Origin: Cryptomeria japonica
Lineage: Eukaryota; Streptophyta; Pinopsida; Cupressales; Cupressaceae
Length of the DNA: 64,000 bases
Assembly (NCBI RefSeq): GCF_030272615.1
Contig: NC_081409.1
Coordinates: 912,763,840-912,827,839 of the forward strand
Direction: 5' to 3'
Part shown: positions 24,420-37,464 of the stretch, piece by piece
Numbering within the stretch: the first letter of the stretch is position 1
How the letters are laid out: the number at the start of each line of letters is the position of its first letter
Made by a program: the position numbers and the translations under genes
Notes under the pieces: generated by a model
The model's database searches: none
Told to the model about the DNA's origin: nothing
What the model saw: only the letters and a program-made list of their open reading frames with translations

Positions 24420-26150
24420 CTCTTTTGAATGTAAAGGTCCTAAGTGAAAAATTAGTGGTTTTCATCCCTCTAATGGTGGAAACCCTAAATTTTTCCCTTT
24501 ACAAATATTCTTGTAATCACATCCTCCAACATATAATATATCTACAATCATGGATCAAACATAGCATTTTCCCCTTTCTAACCTAATACATTTAAGCATA
24601 GGTCAAAATTTAAAATGATAAACTTGAACCCAGACAACACATTCCAAACATGAAAATCATACTTAGGTCCATAGAATGATAATATATGCAAGCCATGACC
24701 TTGACATATTTTTGAAAAGAAAGCTATGATTATTGTACCGTCATTGAAATATTTAGGGGGTTTATTTTAGTCGTGTTTGGATTCCTATAAGTGGATGCAT
24801 AATTTATTTGACGCCATGATTTTTCCATTGAGACACTTTTTGCACAAACAATATCATTTGCTAAATAAGATACCAATTGATCTCGTTAACTTCACAATCA
24901 TATATAAAAAGAAGACCATTTTTTTAATAAACCTTCCAAACCTCTTCGACGTACCCATTGCACAAAGTGCCCTTGCATCTTAACGTCAATTTCTCATTGA
25001 ATTCCCTACTTAATCAATAAATTATATTTTCTTGAATACCAATACCCAATCTATTAATTTGAAAATATAGCCTCAAAGGGTCACAAAAGAAGATCAAAAC
25101 AATATTATCAAGTCAAAACCATAGGTGTATATTTTGCTTAGTCTCACACACATTCGTAGATTTTATAGAGTGCAATTGTCTAAATTTATTCATCTAAATA
25201 TTTATTTCAAAAATGAAGTAACAATAAAATGCTCAAATTAGTCTTTGTCTCTTCAATATTAAAGTATGATTTTATTTTTCTTATTTTATTTCTATTTTAA
25301 ATCTATTGAAATGTACATTTCTAAACCCAACTTTTCATGATTTAGTTTTCAAAATTACCACGAACCAAATAGTAATGTATGCTCTTTTGAATTTGCAACA
25401 TTTTGTGAATTCTTACACAAAAAATTAAATTTAAATTACTAAAAATATTAATTTAATTTATATGAAACATTTTTTGAAAGCCCATTTCATAGATAGCTTA
25501 CAGTCATTTTAGTTCATAAAACAATATTTGAGTGAGGGTTTTAATGACAATCCCCTTGTCATTTATGTGCTTCCATATTTTTCACATATACTTATTGCTT
25601 ACAACTACATCATCACAAAAAATAAATCATACTAATTTTAAAGCCACTCGTGATTATTCATTATTCTAAATATACATTTTAAAAAACACTAATATAACTC
25701 TTTAATATATTGAGTAGTATTATTTTTTTTAATTTTTAATATTTTTAAAATGTACATTTATAAATGATGGTTGCTTTTTTGCTTTCTAACTATTTCTTTC
25801 ATCGTGATGATGGATCATGTAGTATGATCCCAATATGTTGATGATGAAGAGTATTATACACAACTCACAGCCAAAAATAACAAATTTCTACTTATTTAAT
25901 TTTTTAGCATGTTTCAATTTCAAATCTTCATATTGCTGATTGGAAGGAAAAAAAAATTCAATCATTGCTTAAGAGGTATAGTTCCATGGCATGAACTAAT
26001 AATAAAGCCAAGAACACATGATTGTAATCAAGCAAATTTCTTCAAATATTCAAATATAATAAAATAAAAAGAAAGCATCCTAAACAAATATTTAAAAATC
26101 AACCCAAGTTTCACATGATTCTAGTGAAATACACTGCAAATGATATTATA
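24420..26150. other. No gene recognised
   Basis: Very AT-rich DNA without a convincing frame, RNA gene or strong repeat. Confidence 0.6.
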
Positions 26151-26177
26151 TAAATAACACAACTTGACACCATCCCA

Positions 26178-26543
26178 TTACTTAAATATTGAAAACCCCA
26201 ATAGCATGAATGTGAAGAGAATTTGGGGTATAATTTTCCAAACATTTTGTCGACTGACTCGAAATCCAACAATGCAACATGTTAGACTAATCCAACATAA
26301 ATTTTCCATCGTCCAATGCGGCCTCAACCGAAAGAAACACTCACATACCATCTCAATGCTAGATCGAAACTTAGCAAGGTCATTATGAATGAAGGGTTGC
26401 ACTGCAACATAGTTCCTGCCAAATGTTGGCAGAGTGGTTTTGGATAATAGGGGATCTTCAATGAAAACCATAACTATTACTAAATAAGCATTGTAGTTCT
26501 TGAGAAAAATGAAAAAAAAAAAACTTAAAATAAACTGATTCAT
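26178..26543 (-). CDS. Unrecognised 121-codon frame, faintly DDE-transposase-like
   Basis: An open minus-strand frame with a hydrophobic N-terminus (Phe-rich from a poly-A/T run) and a C-terminal part containing LAKFRSSIEMVCECFFRL and ISLTCCIVGF. The pattern Arg-x3-Glu-x3-Phe-x-Leu, then an Ile/Cys-rich segment, faintly resembles the end of PIF/Harbinger-type nucleases. The catalytic residues of such proteins are not visible and the neighbouring frame (26586-26780) has no clear motif. It may equally be a chance frame. Confidence 0.2.
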   Translation of the reverse strand: MNQFILSFFFFIFLKNYNAYLVIVMVFIEDPLLSKTTLPTFGRNYVAVQPFIHNDLAKFRSSIEMVCECFFRLRPHWTMENLCWISLTCCIVGFRVSRQNVWKIIPQILFTFMLLGFSIFK

Positions 26544-27239
26544 ATTATTATTGTTTCAAAAGAACAAAACTTGTATGCTCAAGCACTAGAAAAAATAGGA
26601 TGCTACCGTTCCATGTATGAAGAGGTTAACTTGTCGATGCCAAAACATGAGTCCAACAGGACTCAACAAACAATAAACCATCAAAGTTGTGCCTAAGATA
26701 GGTAAAATCTCCCTGTTTCCATATTTGTAGGTGAAAATTCCACTATTAGGATAGGAACTAATAGGAATTGACGAGTGCAATGGGCTGCTGGTAAAAATGT
26801 TTAAAGCATCTACACACCTTTTAAGAATTTGAAGAGATCAGAAAATACCTAACTTTTTTATATCACAAGGTATTTTAGAAAAATGTTAAAAAAACAACTC
26901 TTTTTAAAACTTGACCTTACATAATAACTCCTTTGAAACTTAAATATAGACTTCACATAATATTTGTGTTGATGAAACCACATTATCATCTTGCAAAGAT
27001 TGACCCATATCAAAGCGATACAATGTAACGTGTGTGGTTGAATCCCGAAAAGTGGAGACATAAAAGCAAATGTCAAGATTTTCATTCGCATTGACATGTT
27101 AAGAGGTAGACTTATATCAAATTGACAATTAATAGAATATTGCTCATTCCCTGAGGTTATTATAATATTCATGACCTTTTGGATTCATGGATACAAAAAT
27201 TGGAAAAGGAATGAGAATATTATACATTGACTATGTAAA

Positions 27240-27740
27240 GAATGAAGGAAAATGTCATATGTACTATGAATGAGCCTTGACCATTAGATGGAAAATATAT
27301 AGCCATCTACTCCCATTGTGGACATTAAACCATCTTAATCGCAATTTGTTGATAGAATAATAACCATCTCATGTGAAAGCTATATAAAGTTAAATAGTTA
27401 AACTTTCCCTACTGTATATAAAAAAATAATTAAGGTTGATCAATTTGTCATGACAACTAGTTCAAATAGAGGTCACCTTATAACAATAGTAGTGATTCCA
27501 TAAAAATATCTCTAGTGCCTCTATCCATGGTATTCACTACACTTTTGGATTTGTGGGTTCATTGCCATCTATATACAAAAAATGGAAAAGGAATGCAATA
27601 AATTACATTGGCTGTGTAAAGAATGACATTGAAACAAAGCAAAATGCAATATGTACCTTGAATGAGCCTTGACCATGAGATCGAAAATTCGTAGCCATCT
27701 ACTCCCATTGTGAACATTAACCCAACATCTTCCTTTACAA
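27240..27740. repeat. Internal direct repeat within copy A
   Basis: The phrase tgaatgagccttgaccat(t/g)aga with following gccatctactcccattgtg occurs at about 27268 and again at about 27660. The same module appears again at 47818, 47875 and partly at 48250 in copy B, so the module had multiplied before the large duplication. Confidence 0.65.
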
Positions 27741-30700
27741 TGCAAGCATATTGAAATTTGTAGAATAGAATGATAATAATCTCTCAAATGACAACTACAT
27801 ATAAACAGCTCAAATTTCTTTTTATATAGAAAAAAATGGATAATCGATTCGTCATGATAGCCAGTTAAAACCAAAGTCACCTTGTAATAATGGTATAACT
27901 TATTTCAATTTGTGGCATCTTTCCTACTAAGTCATTTGACTTGTTTACACTTGAGAAATTTTCCACATTACATGTAGTGGCACTAAACCCATATGGGTCA
28001 TTTGTTTCAAGACCATTAGCTGTCCCATTTCCTGTTAGGGGAACACATAATTTTGTTTCTTTATGTGCACAATGCAAGGATATATAAATTAGGTATACAT
28101 CTTTTTTTATAAAATGGATTGGGTGATTCTAGAGAGGAAACCACCACAACACAATAACAAAAAATGGGTATTTTTTCATTTACCTTCACACAAATCAGCC
28201 ACTTAGAAATCTTGTAGAGGATATGAATCTGAGGCACTAATGGCTAGCATTGTTGATACCTATAAAAGCCATCTTATTGCAACTTTTACAGGAATACTGA
28301 AGTTCTTCATCTCTAGAACTATAAAGTGTTGTAAGATAGCCATAAATCAACAATGGAGCTTGGTATGAATTGGAAATTATGTCAAAAGACTAAGGTAGAA
28401 GGTATTTATGGTATGAGAAGCCAAAATTTCTACAAAAATAAGTATTGATCATAAAATCTACAATAACCACTATATACTTTTTCTACCCATGTTTGTGGGA
28501 AAAAATTAGAAAAATCGTTTGTTTAGATTAATTCATAAGATCTTGTCAGTGGACATCAACAGGAGAAGGATCCATTTTAGATGTTTCAATTGCCAAAAGA
28601 ATCTTTGAGGTCAAATCATTTACTTTTCTTATTATCAATTCATGTTTATATAAGCAATAGAAACAAGAATTCACAATTTTTCAACTATAGAACAAAATGT
28701 CATCAATTAGATCGCTTACAAAGTTACAATGCTTACATTAGCCTAGCAGTGGTTGAGAATTAATAATTTCCTGTCTTAAGAAGAAAAGTTTAGGAACAAA
28801 ACCGCTTGCATGCTTACATTGCCTGTGTGGCTGAACATGTGGGAAAAACCGGGGGAGAAGTCTTCAAGCCTCAATTAAAGCACTAACTGTCCCATATAGG
28901 TATTGGATAATTAAAAAGTATTTAGCTTCCAATACAACATGCTTGCCAGGAACAAAATCAATCATTTAACACTTTCTTTTGTGAACAAATATTCACGCTT
29001 TTAACAAGGATAAAAGTTTCAAATCCAAAAACTTGTAGCTGCCAAAAAAATTGATTCTTCTCCATGCAATTATGAATAATTATATAGAAAAAATAGAATT
29101 CATGCTATGATAATAAGAATATATTAACCACTTAGAGAATAATCATGTGATTGAGAAGGTGGCATGAAATTTTCATGTTATGTACAATGATTTGAGTGGT
29201 AGTGTGGGCACTATTATCGTCCTAATTGACTACAATGCAAAGGAGGAAAGTATAGAGAAGATTGGTTCACTCATATGCAACAATGAATTGCTCTACAATG
29301 ACAACAACTCTTTATTTGAGACAAGAATTAGCTATTCGTTATGGGATTCCTTCTTTTTTAAAATTGTAGAAATCAAAGAAACAGGTTAATTCAATTTTTC
29401 TATGTGAAAAGTTCCAAGAGCAAATATAACTCGAGTATATGCAAAGTCATTTAGCAGATTCTTGCAATTGACTAGATATGGCTACCTGTATTCTTTCTGT
29501 TTTACTTGTGGTTGATGGTGTTTGAATTCCACATGGGCTATTGCACTTGTGCTAGCTGAGCAGAGAAAGAAAGATGACTATGTTACAAGAAGTGATGAAA
29601 GAAATTCCATAAATGAAGGAAACGGGTAAGCCAATTGCAAAATTCCCAAACAATCAAACTTACCTATCTCGTACTCTATAGAAAATTGGGGGTACAACAC
29701 TATATTCTTTGCAGGGGAGACTTGATATAAGATGTCCTACTTAAGTGTGGTTTAAGGTTTGCACTTGGAGCCTAACCAGACTTGAAATAAGGTGTCCTAC
29801 TGTGGTTTAAGGTTTACACTTGGAGCCTGATCAGCTCAAATCCAATAAATGTATTACATCATCTTTACTTTATTCTCCGAGCACTATGGCTAGAGTAGCA
29901 CCTTTACTCAATACCTTCTATTTTATCTCCAAAAGTGCCAGGTACAAGGAAAAATAATATGAAAACTCAATAACATGGTAAAGGTACACAATCATAATTT
30001 CGTACTTTAGGGTTAACATAACAATAAAAGGGGAATTCACTACAACATGACAAATACAACAATAAATAAACCGTCTTCAAATATGCCGGCCCATGAGTTC
30101 CTTCAAGAGAACATGTACATGAAAATGACTACTAAATAGGACACAGGATAAATGACTTGCCTAAAAAAATTGAAGCTATTAATATAATGAAAAAAAGAGG
30201 AATCACCATGGCATCAACGAGCTTCTCAAATGGTATCCTCATTGTAAATATGCCTTCAATAAAGTACCCAAATCCAAATTAGAAAATAAAATAAAACAAA
30301 ACACTGATCACAAAATAGTTTTGACACAATAATAATTGTTCTGATATATCATATAACTGCAATCTCTGCAAATGTAAGCTTGATTGCAAGAGACTTTGAC
30401 TGTATATCTTACAGGCTTCTTACATTTGTGTTATGTGAAAAAAGACGCACCACCATTGGCGAATGCAGAGCTGAGGGCATATTTATTTGTCAGCCATGTC
30501 CTATAAAATCGTGTGTTGGTATCTGGGAATGTATCTTCCAACCACCCGCAATGCCAAAATACTTTGCATGAGTAAATTAGATAAAAAATATATAAGTTGT
30601 GAGTAAATGAGGACTGATCCATTATCAGCCATCCCTTTAATTCTAGCAAACTAGCCTCAACCTTCCTACTAAACTGGAGAAGCATCTCCTTATTTAACTT

Positions 30701-32665
30701 CAACGTACCAGTTATAACTAACAAATTGGAGAATCGTCTCCTTATTTAACTCCAATGTGGACTGGTAAACAACTCTTAGCTCAATCCACACCTAAATTAT
30801 CTCCTAAAGCTACTTCTAAGAGATAGTTGACTTCTACGTGACTGTAAAGTCACAGTAGTTACAACAGTTAAAGAGTTGTTATAGAATAATTTGCATCACA
30901 AAGACTACACACTAATAACTGTAGTAGGGCCAGTTTGCAATGTTAGAGAGATTATGTAATGTATTTTTTTCCTGGTGTCTTCCACCAAATATCTCATTTA
31001 AATTCGAAAAAGAGGAGTAAATTGTCTCTGCCATTCACATTTGTAAATAAAGCTGCATATTAATTGAAATTGTAACAGGTGCAAGTACGTCCAGGGTAGT
31101 CAAGGAAATGACTCTTGAAGAGTGAAGGGATGAATAACGATAAATTTTCCAGTCTGTAGTTGAATCGCCATGGCATTGAGTTTGTAAGGGTGCGAATGAG
31201 ACTGGGGATGCTCTCAAGAGAAAGAGAGTCTGATAAACAAGTATGGCTTTGACAATATACTAATAAATTTACGACGGCTTACATGCTTCAGTAAATTAAA
31301 TCTGTTTTTTGTGAAATCAAATCCAATTTCCTAGTGAACTAATTCCAGATTTGGACTCCAAACCTCTGACCCATAAGGAACACTATGGTGAATAGTTATG
31401 TTGAAGAGTCATAACTTTGTAGGGGTATTCTAGAAATGTACCTGAAAACATCGGCCCTCCAATACTCAAGGGAAGAATATTCTTTGCAAAATTCATGATT
31501 GAGAAGAGCATGTTTTAGATTACTTCATAGACTAACCTTTGTCAGAAAAATAAGACTTGGAAATATGTAATGACACACCTTTGTTTTCCTACAATTTTTT
31601 TCCCAACACCCACAAGTTCTTTGGTCTTTTAACATGCCATCATTTTGTCAAACAGTTTACTTGTTTTGAACTAAGAGTGTTTCTTTGTAGTATCTAAAGC
31701 AAGAGTTACGATTCTAACCTTTCATTGCATTGAACTGCAGAGGCTCCGAATTCTACGTCCAAGAAGTCCTGCAACAGAACTCACGTCCCCTCTTCTTTCC
31801 CTGCTTGTCCCAAAAAAAGAGTGAAAACTGCCTTGTCTGATCATAAGCTCTGGCCCAAACTATCACATGCCAGCAAGAAAATAAAAAAGCGATGTCCTAG
31901 CCATGAGATCAGTATGATTGGTAAACCATCCACCGAGCTTCAGCTCTCCGCTTTTGTTTTTTATGCAACTACCGTGATACGCATGTATGCAAAATGTGGC
32001 ATCAATTCCAATCTGTCTGGTCTATCCTCTGCATTTCCTAATTCGAATGATTACAATTGACGTAGAACCCAAACAAGTATTCCTAATTTCAAATGATTAA
32101 AAACAAAAAATCCCTCCACAAAATTCAGGGGCAGAACAAAATCAAAAGAGGTAAATATTTAGAAAGTTTGTAAATCCGTTCGAATGAGGGAAAAAATAAC
32201 CAACGAAATTTGCTTGAAGGGCTATTGTATGTAACACAGAATTCAAATATGTAACTGTTGAAGGATCAAGCAGAAACCAGAAATTTGATTTTCTTTTACT
32301 TACTAGTAAGGGAGCGAAGTGTTTGATAGAATGCCTCGGCCAAATGTTCAGATAACAAAGAATCAGAAGAATCATTGCATACCTCAGTACTGTAATCGAT
32401 CAGGAAGGCTTCCATAGGAGTCCCCATCGTCCAACAGTGCCCTGTTTTTCTTCTTCGACAAATTCCAACAACTGCTACTTCTTCCCAACTGACAGTTCCT
32501 AGTCTAATTCTGATTCGCATCCCCATTCTCTTCTCTTCCAAAACAATATGACAATCCCCAACAAAGTTTACCTTAACCAGCACCGAACAGCCCCAATTCT
32601 CAAAAGGGTTCCTGATTCTTGTTGCTCCCATTCTTGAATCCAGCCCACCATCCAAAATGGCCAAT

Positions 32666-32817
32666 AATGCAAACCCACCATTGGTTCCATGGCCTACACC
32701 AGAAAACAACACTGACCCAGTATCACAACCATTGCCCAAACAATGCAAACCCACCATTGGTTCCATGGCCTACACCAGAAAACAACACTGACCCAGTATC
32801 ACAAACATTGCCCAAAC
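32666..32817. repeat. 76-bp tandem duplication
   Basis: Two adjacent 76-bp units (32666-32741 and 32742-32817) differ at one base (cacaaccatt versus cacaaacatt). The length is not a multiple of three, so it would break any coding frame. A related sequence forms one arm of the hairpin at 50003-50111. Confidence 0.92.
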
Positions 32818-32992
32818 AAGAAAATAATCCAAACCCAAACAAGTAACCAATCATGGTCAATAAAACACAAACCCTTACCATGGGATGACCTCATAGCTAC
32901 TAGGCCTAACTGGAATTATTCTGTTACCGATTAAACAATCATCTCCCCAGTGAAAAGTAACAAGGCGTCCATGCTCCCCCACGACCGACTCC

Positions 32993-33109
32993 TGGAAAAA
33001 TCATCCAAAAGGCCACCAGATTCTCCCCCTTTTCCAAAACCTGGTACAACGCCATGTACAGGTTTTGGATAAGTGGGAGAATCTGGTGGGCTTTTGGAGG
33101 ATTTTTCCA
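32993..33109. repeat. Long hairpin, 54-nt arms, 8-nt loop
   Basis: The left arm (32993-33047) and right arm (33056-33109) are reverse complements with four mismatches and one unpaired base, separated by aacgccat. The stem contains ccaccagattctccc paired with gggagaatctggtgg. No target duplication or transposon end is apparent. The size and near-perfect stem would fit a young miRNA-type foldback or a small MITE. Confidence 0.85.
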
Positions 33110-33119
33110 TTTCTTGACG

Positions 33120-34770
33120 TCCCACAGAAAATTCTTCTCAAAGTTTTAAAAAAAGAGGCATTTATTATTTCAAAAAGGTCAAAAATGCAATTAGCGCCTT
33201 GCCTTTTAAAGCAGAGACTAATGTTTCAATGCACCATTTTTTAATTAATCTATTACAAAACTTTAATTTTTTCTTGTTTTTTCTTTAATCTACACCACTT
33301 GAGACTACTTTTGGAGCAGTTAACACTCAGCTCACAGCAGTTCCACCCCCTTGCATGCTTTTTCATCAAATTCAACAGCAAAAAGTTTCATCATGCAAGA
33401 TAGAATCAATAAAGACGCAGTTGGAGCTCAGTTCGAGGGCACCGTCTATGCAACCATTATGCACCACTTAACTAAATTTCAAACTGCAGTTTAGTTCCAG
33501 TTGGACGTGTCTCAAGGGCAACTCCAGTTTAACTCAGTTAACAGCAGTTTAATTAGAATTTTTTTGCCGATCAAACATCCACAGCAGTTCGATGAAGAAA
33601 AATCAGAAAGAAGAGACTTTTGGATCGAGTGCTAGTTTTTATTTTTCTTGTTTCTGTTTCAATAAAGATTTTATTTTGGAATGTAAAGATTTTGTTTAAC
33701 TTTCAAAATTAAATTTTCTAATATTGATTATCAAAACCATGTAATTACACTACTTAATTCAAATAAAAGCAAATTAAAAATTATTTATGTTTATTAACTA
33801 AAAAAACAAAATAAAATATTGTCAATTATTAAACTCAAAATAAATAAATAAATAACTTCATTTCAATATAAGCCCCGAAACCTTATATCTAGATTGACAA
33901 TCTTAATTTAGCCTTAATATAGACTATAAATTATAAACACGGAACATTTTATAAAATTATAAATCCTAAATCAACTAGACATGAACTCTAATTACACTAT
34001 TTAATTCAAATAAAACTGAATTAAAAATTGTGTATGCTATTAACTAACAAAACATTTAAAATGAAATTTCAACCAATGAAGATAAATGGAGTACATGTAT
34101 GTAAGTTCATTTGAAATCAATGTGAATTTGATTGTTTAGTTTTTTTTTGTTATATTCCACACTTTCAAACCTTTCCATTTTTTATTGTACCGCATTACAT
34201 ATTTTATAACTAAAAAAACATTTTCAACCATCAACAAGCTGATAAAGTACTAACTACACACAATTGTAAAACTTATATAGGATTACAACCTTCAAAATAC
34301 AAACCAAGATATAATATAAAATAATCTTGGCTTATTTGATGCTCACATAGAATAATCACTAAGTTATAATACTATATCATAATAACATGTCGAAATTTAA
34401 TCTACTAATAATATTAGAATGCAGAGTTGTTAAAGATGAAATGCTCGTTCTTTTTCTTGTTTGTAGAAAAAATTAGAATGGTTTGGAAGTGTCCACTATT
34501 TTGATGCTCCAACTAAACACATTTTTGTTGTTTTATTTGTCAAAAGGTTCTGTGTTAGGGGCGAACGTGTTAAGAGCTATAAAATGCAGCGAGTTGCTTG
34601 CTTTTTTAACTTTGCAATTGTTTGAATGCGTCACATTTCTAGTGTTATGAAAAAGGAAAACGCGGCTTGTTCTACCAAGCACGAGCAACATCTGTAATTT
34701 TTGAATAACGCACATATGTATACACATAAATGTACAAACATGTCTATATCTATACTAGCACACGCCAAAC
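33120..34770. other. No gene recognised
   Basis: AT-rich; only short frames. A few short dispersed phrases (cagttt, taattcaaataaaa(g/c)) recur at 33760 and 34000, but I see no element ends. Confidence 0.6.
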
Positions 34771-34772
34771 CC

Positions 34773-34775
<3 letters not shown>

Positions 34776-34835
<60 letters not shown>
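34776..34835. repeat. (TG)30 microsatellite
   Basis: Sixty bases of uninterrupted TG. The Cys-Val and Thr-His repeat frames here are artefacts of it. Confidence 0.97.
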
Positions 34836-34838
<3 letters not shown>

Positions 34839-34870
34839 ATGAAGCAATACACACACAAACACACATATAT

Positions 34871-35713
34871 AGAAAAGGTGATGCAGATGATCCTCTGACC
34901 CTGCAATTCAACAAACATGTCCTCTGCAATACAGAGGAAAAAGACAGAATAAAACAAAGACAAAAGAAACTATGAAAATATTATGCTCTGTTTCCATTAT
35001 TCTCAGTTGCTCATTAGATCAAAACCCTAACGGTCTCTAACCCTAACGCGATGGTATGCGTATATTCTGGCTCCAAAATAGGCAAATATTCGACATTGGC
35101 TAAAGCTATTCTGGCTACATATAGAGGCAAACAAGAAATGCAAACAAACAATGCAAACCTTGATGATTTTAAACAAAATCCAAACCGAAACAGGAAAAAT
35201 ACGAGTTATAGAGGCGGATTTCAACATACCTCATGCCCAACACAACACAGAAAACTGCAGTCCCAGAAATCTGCCCTCAACCATTGTGAAATCGGACGCC
35301 CTTCAACAATGAGCCATAATAGATGCAACCTACTTCAACAAGGAGCTCTTCAACAATAATGTTTTCATTCGTGCATTAGTCTTCCTTTTTCCACGTTAGG
35401 CAGATAAAAAAGGCGCCATGTTTGTTATTGTCTGATGAAGGTACATTTTTCCTGTGTCATTTTGTGTTCTATCTGTGAAAATTATTAATCATTTTGCAGC
35501 ATGGTCGTGTCAGGATACCAAGGTTCGTTGTTTGTGGGTTGGCTGGGTGAAGAAGATCTAGAAAAGGTGATGCATATGATACCTTGACCCTGCAATTCAA
35601 CAAACATGTCCTCTGCAATACCTAGGAAAAAGACAGAATAAAACAAAGACAAAAGAAACTATGGAAATATTATGCTTTGTTTCCATTATTCTCAGCTTCT
35701 CATTAGATCAAAA
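34871..35713. repeat. Pair of 154-bp direct repeats 689 bp apart
   Basis: 34871-35024 and 35560-35713 are nearly identical, starting agaaaaggtgatgca and ending cattagatcaaaa, with a few differences. The 535 bp between them has no recognised gene. It includes aaaccctaa and ctaaccctaac at 35022-35047 and a 102-codon plus frame (35051-35359) with no known domain. A local duplication or an element flanked by short direct repeats is possible. Confidence 0.85.
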
Positions 35714-36152
35714 AAAGAAAACCTCTACTCTCCTCGTTAACAACATTCCTCTTTATTCCACAAAAGCCCCTAATCAAATCCTACAATTTAGTGCCATGTA
35801 ACAATAGTCTAAAACCGTTATCAGTTCCTACGAACACTACAAAGTAACAACGGTCCATAACAGATCAATCACATCTAACTTAACTCCAACGAAGATTACA
35901 AACGAACAACAGATCAACTCCTAATTGTCAGCAAACAATAGATCAACTCCTAAATAAGAGCAGGTCACACACAGTCAAGGAATGGTTGCATCAACCAATC
36001 AACAACCTAATTTTGAGGAGTTTGTTTGCATCAAAAGGCAAACCATAATGATTTTAAACACAAAATGCAAACCATAACATGTAAATGAGGTCAAGACCAC
36101 GTAAAAGAAGCTCAATTTGAAACATAACATTTTACATGACTTTCTCTTTCAT

Positions 36153-36467
36153 GTAGCTATTAGGTGCCTGCCACATGTATTTGCATATATATTTATTCTC
36201 GGACATGTATGTTGATGCATGTCGTTGGTATGATAGGTCCGTTTTGGAGCCAAAATAGATGTGTCCCATGTATGTTGATGCATGTCGTTGGTACAATCGC
36301 ATTTTCAAGTCAGAATAGACATGTCCGACACAAGTTGGACGCACCTAATCTCACTCGAAAACTCAAAATAAACATATATGCAAATATATGTGGGAGGCAC
36401 CTAATAGCTACGTGCATTTTGGCTCAACAATGGACCTATTGTACCAACGACATGCATCAACATACAT
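36153..36467. repeat. Inverted-repeat mosaic
   Basis: Arms of 47 nt (36153-36199 and 36365-36411; gtagctattaggtgcct against aggcacctaatagctac) enclose two direct copies of catgtatgttgatgcatg (36204 and 36267). A third copy lies inverted outside the right arm (36442-36467). So one module occurs in both orientations with different spacing. Confidence 0.85.
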
Positions 36468-36529
36468 TTTTGAGACATGCATACCATGCCAACTTGTCAT
36501 GGCGCTCGGACCCACGGTATGTGATGTGG

Positions 36530-37370
36530 AGTTGATGTCGAGTTGTCGGTTTCACTCCTTGGGGCCCACGCAAAATTATGTGGACATGCCGAAGGACGGT
36601 CGCGACATACTTCGTGGTTACCGATGGTTTATTGTGCATAGCACACACATTAAAAGCTTGCAAATGAAGGAACCACATTTAGACGACATCCCAATAGGAA
36701 GAAGAGGTTGCAGGCTCCAAAACTTGGTACGTTTGTCAGAGAAAAGACTAACAGGAAAGTCAAGTTAGCCTCACAGTGGGATGCCTCTATTGTGGCTGCA
36801 AAAAACAGTATGGGGCAACTAACACCCCATGTTTGTGGTAGGTTTTAAATCGTAGGTTTTGCATTCGATGGCTACTTTTGTCTAACACTGCGCTGTCAGT
36901 CTGTACGATTTGTCTATTTTAGAGCCAGAATAGACACAACCTCTCGAAGCACTGATCATGTACGATTTGCGATTTAATGTAGCTAAAAGCGGTAAAGCCA
37001 AAGGCTAACATGTGATGCAATTTACAATAACAAGGCTTGTTGGGAAGGTAAAGCCACTTGGTGTTGGAGTTGGAGTTAGTCAATAACAAGGCTCCAAAAT
37101 AGACAAATCCTACTGCATGTTAGTGACATGTTATTCAATCGCAGTCAGTGAAAGTAAAATATATGGTAAAAAATGTGTGACTAAGCTATGTGTTAGTTGC
37201 ACCATAGTGTTGATTTCGAGTCGAAATAGAGGCGTTTGTCCTTGAGCGCATAACAACAGTACCAAAATAGGTGGCTGATATACACACCTCTGGCACTATG
37301 GCAAATTGACACATATAATTTAGGTGATATATATTACTTAGTGGTAGTTTATATTGAATGTTAAACTGCA
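36530..37370. other. No gene recognised
   Basis: A 126-codon frame (36388-36768) overlaps the inverted-repeat mosaic and has no domain. Short phrases like agccagaatagac and ctccaaaatagac recur in this stretch. Confidence 0.5.
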
Positions 37371-37387
37371 TTTTCATATATGAACAT

Positions 37388-37464
37388 GTAGGTTCCTTTT
37401 ATGTCTTTTGAAATGCATTTACTTCCCAATGTAGGTTCCTTTTATGTCTTTTGAAATGCATTTA
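37388..37464. repeat. 43-bp period tandem duplication
   Basis: gtaggttccttttatgtc and the following aaatgcattta occur at 37388 and again at 37431 with no change over about 34 bp. Confidence 0.9.

Larger units (their letters stand above)
26751..32930 (+). repeat. Large duplicated segment, copy A
   Basis: Homologous in the same orientation to 47305-51640, and to 53030-53110. The left join is shared: aggaactaataggaattg at 26751 and 47305. Further matches are 26755-27830 with 47309-48370, 29409-29600 with 48415-48580, 30330-30580 with 48600-48760 and 49290-49570, and 32290-32640 with 51210-51640. Copy A has about 1.5 kb (27.84-29.4 kb) missing from copy B. A minus-strand frame at 32296-32766 shares RIRNPFENW and WEEVAVV-ICRRR with a frame in copy B (51367-51633), hinting at a former coding exon of unknown identity. 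Transposon or segmental duplication cannot be decided here. Confidence 0.75.

Noticed and set aside
31821..32060. Frame with VIRMYAKCG, resembling the MYAKCG hallmark of plant PPR proteins
   Set aside because: Only this hexapeptide fits. There is no repeating 35-residue pattern before or after it, and the block belongs to a duplicated non-coding segment.
34701..34975. Cys-Val and Thr-His repeat proteins
   Set aside because: Produced entirely by the (TG)30 microsatellite.
35021..35048. Telomere-like aaaccctaa and ctaaccctaac
   Set aside because: Only two imperfect units in unique sequence. Similar short strings also occur near 56070 and 56120 and in plant promoters; not a telomeric array.
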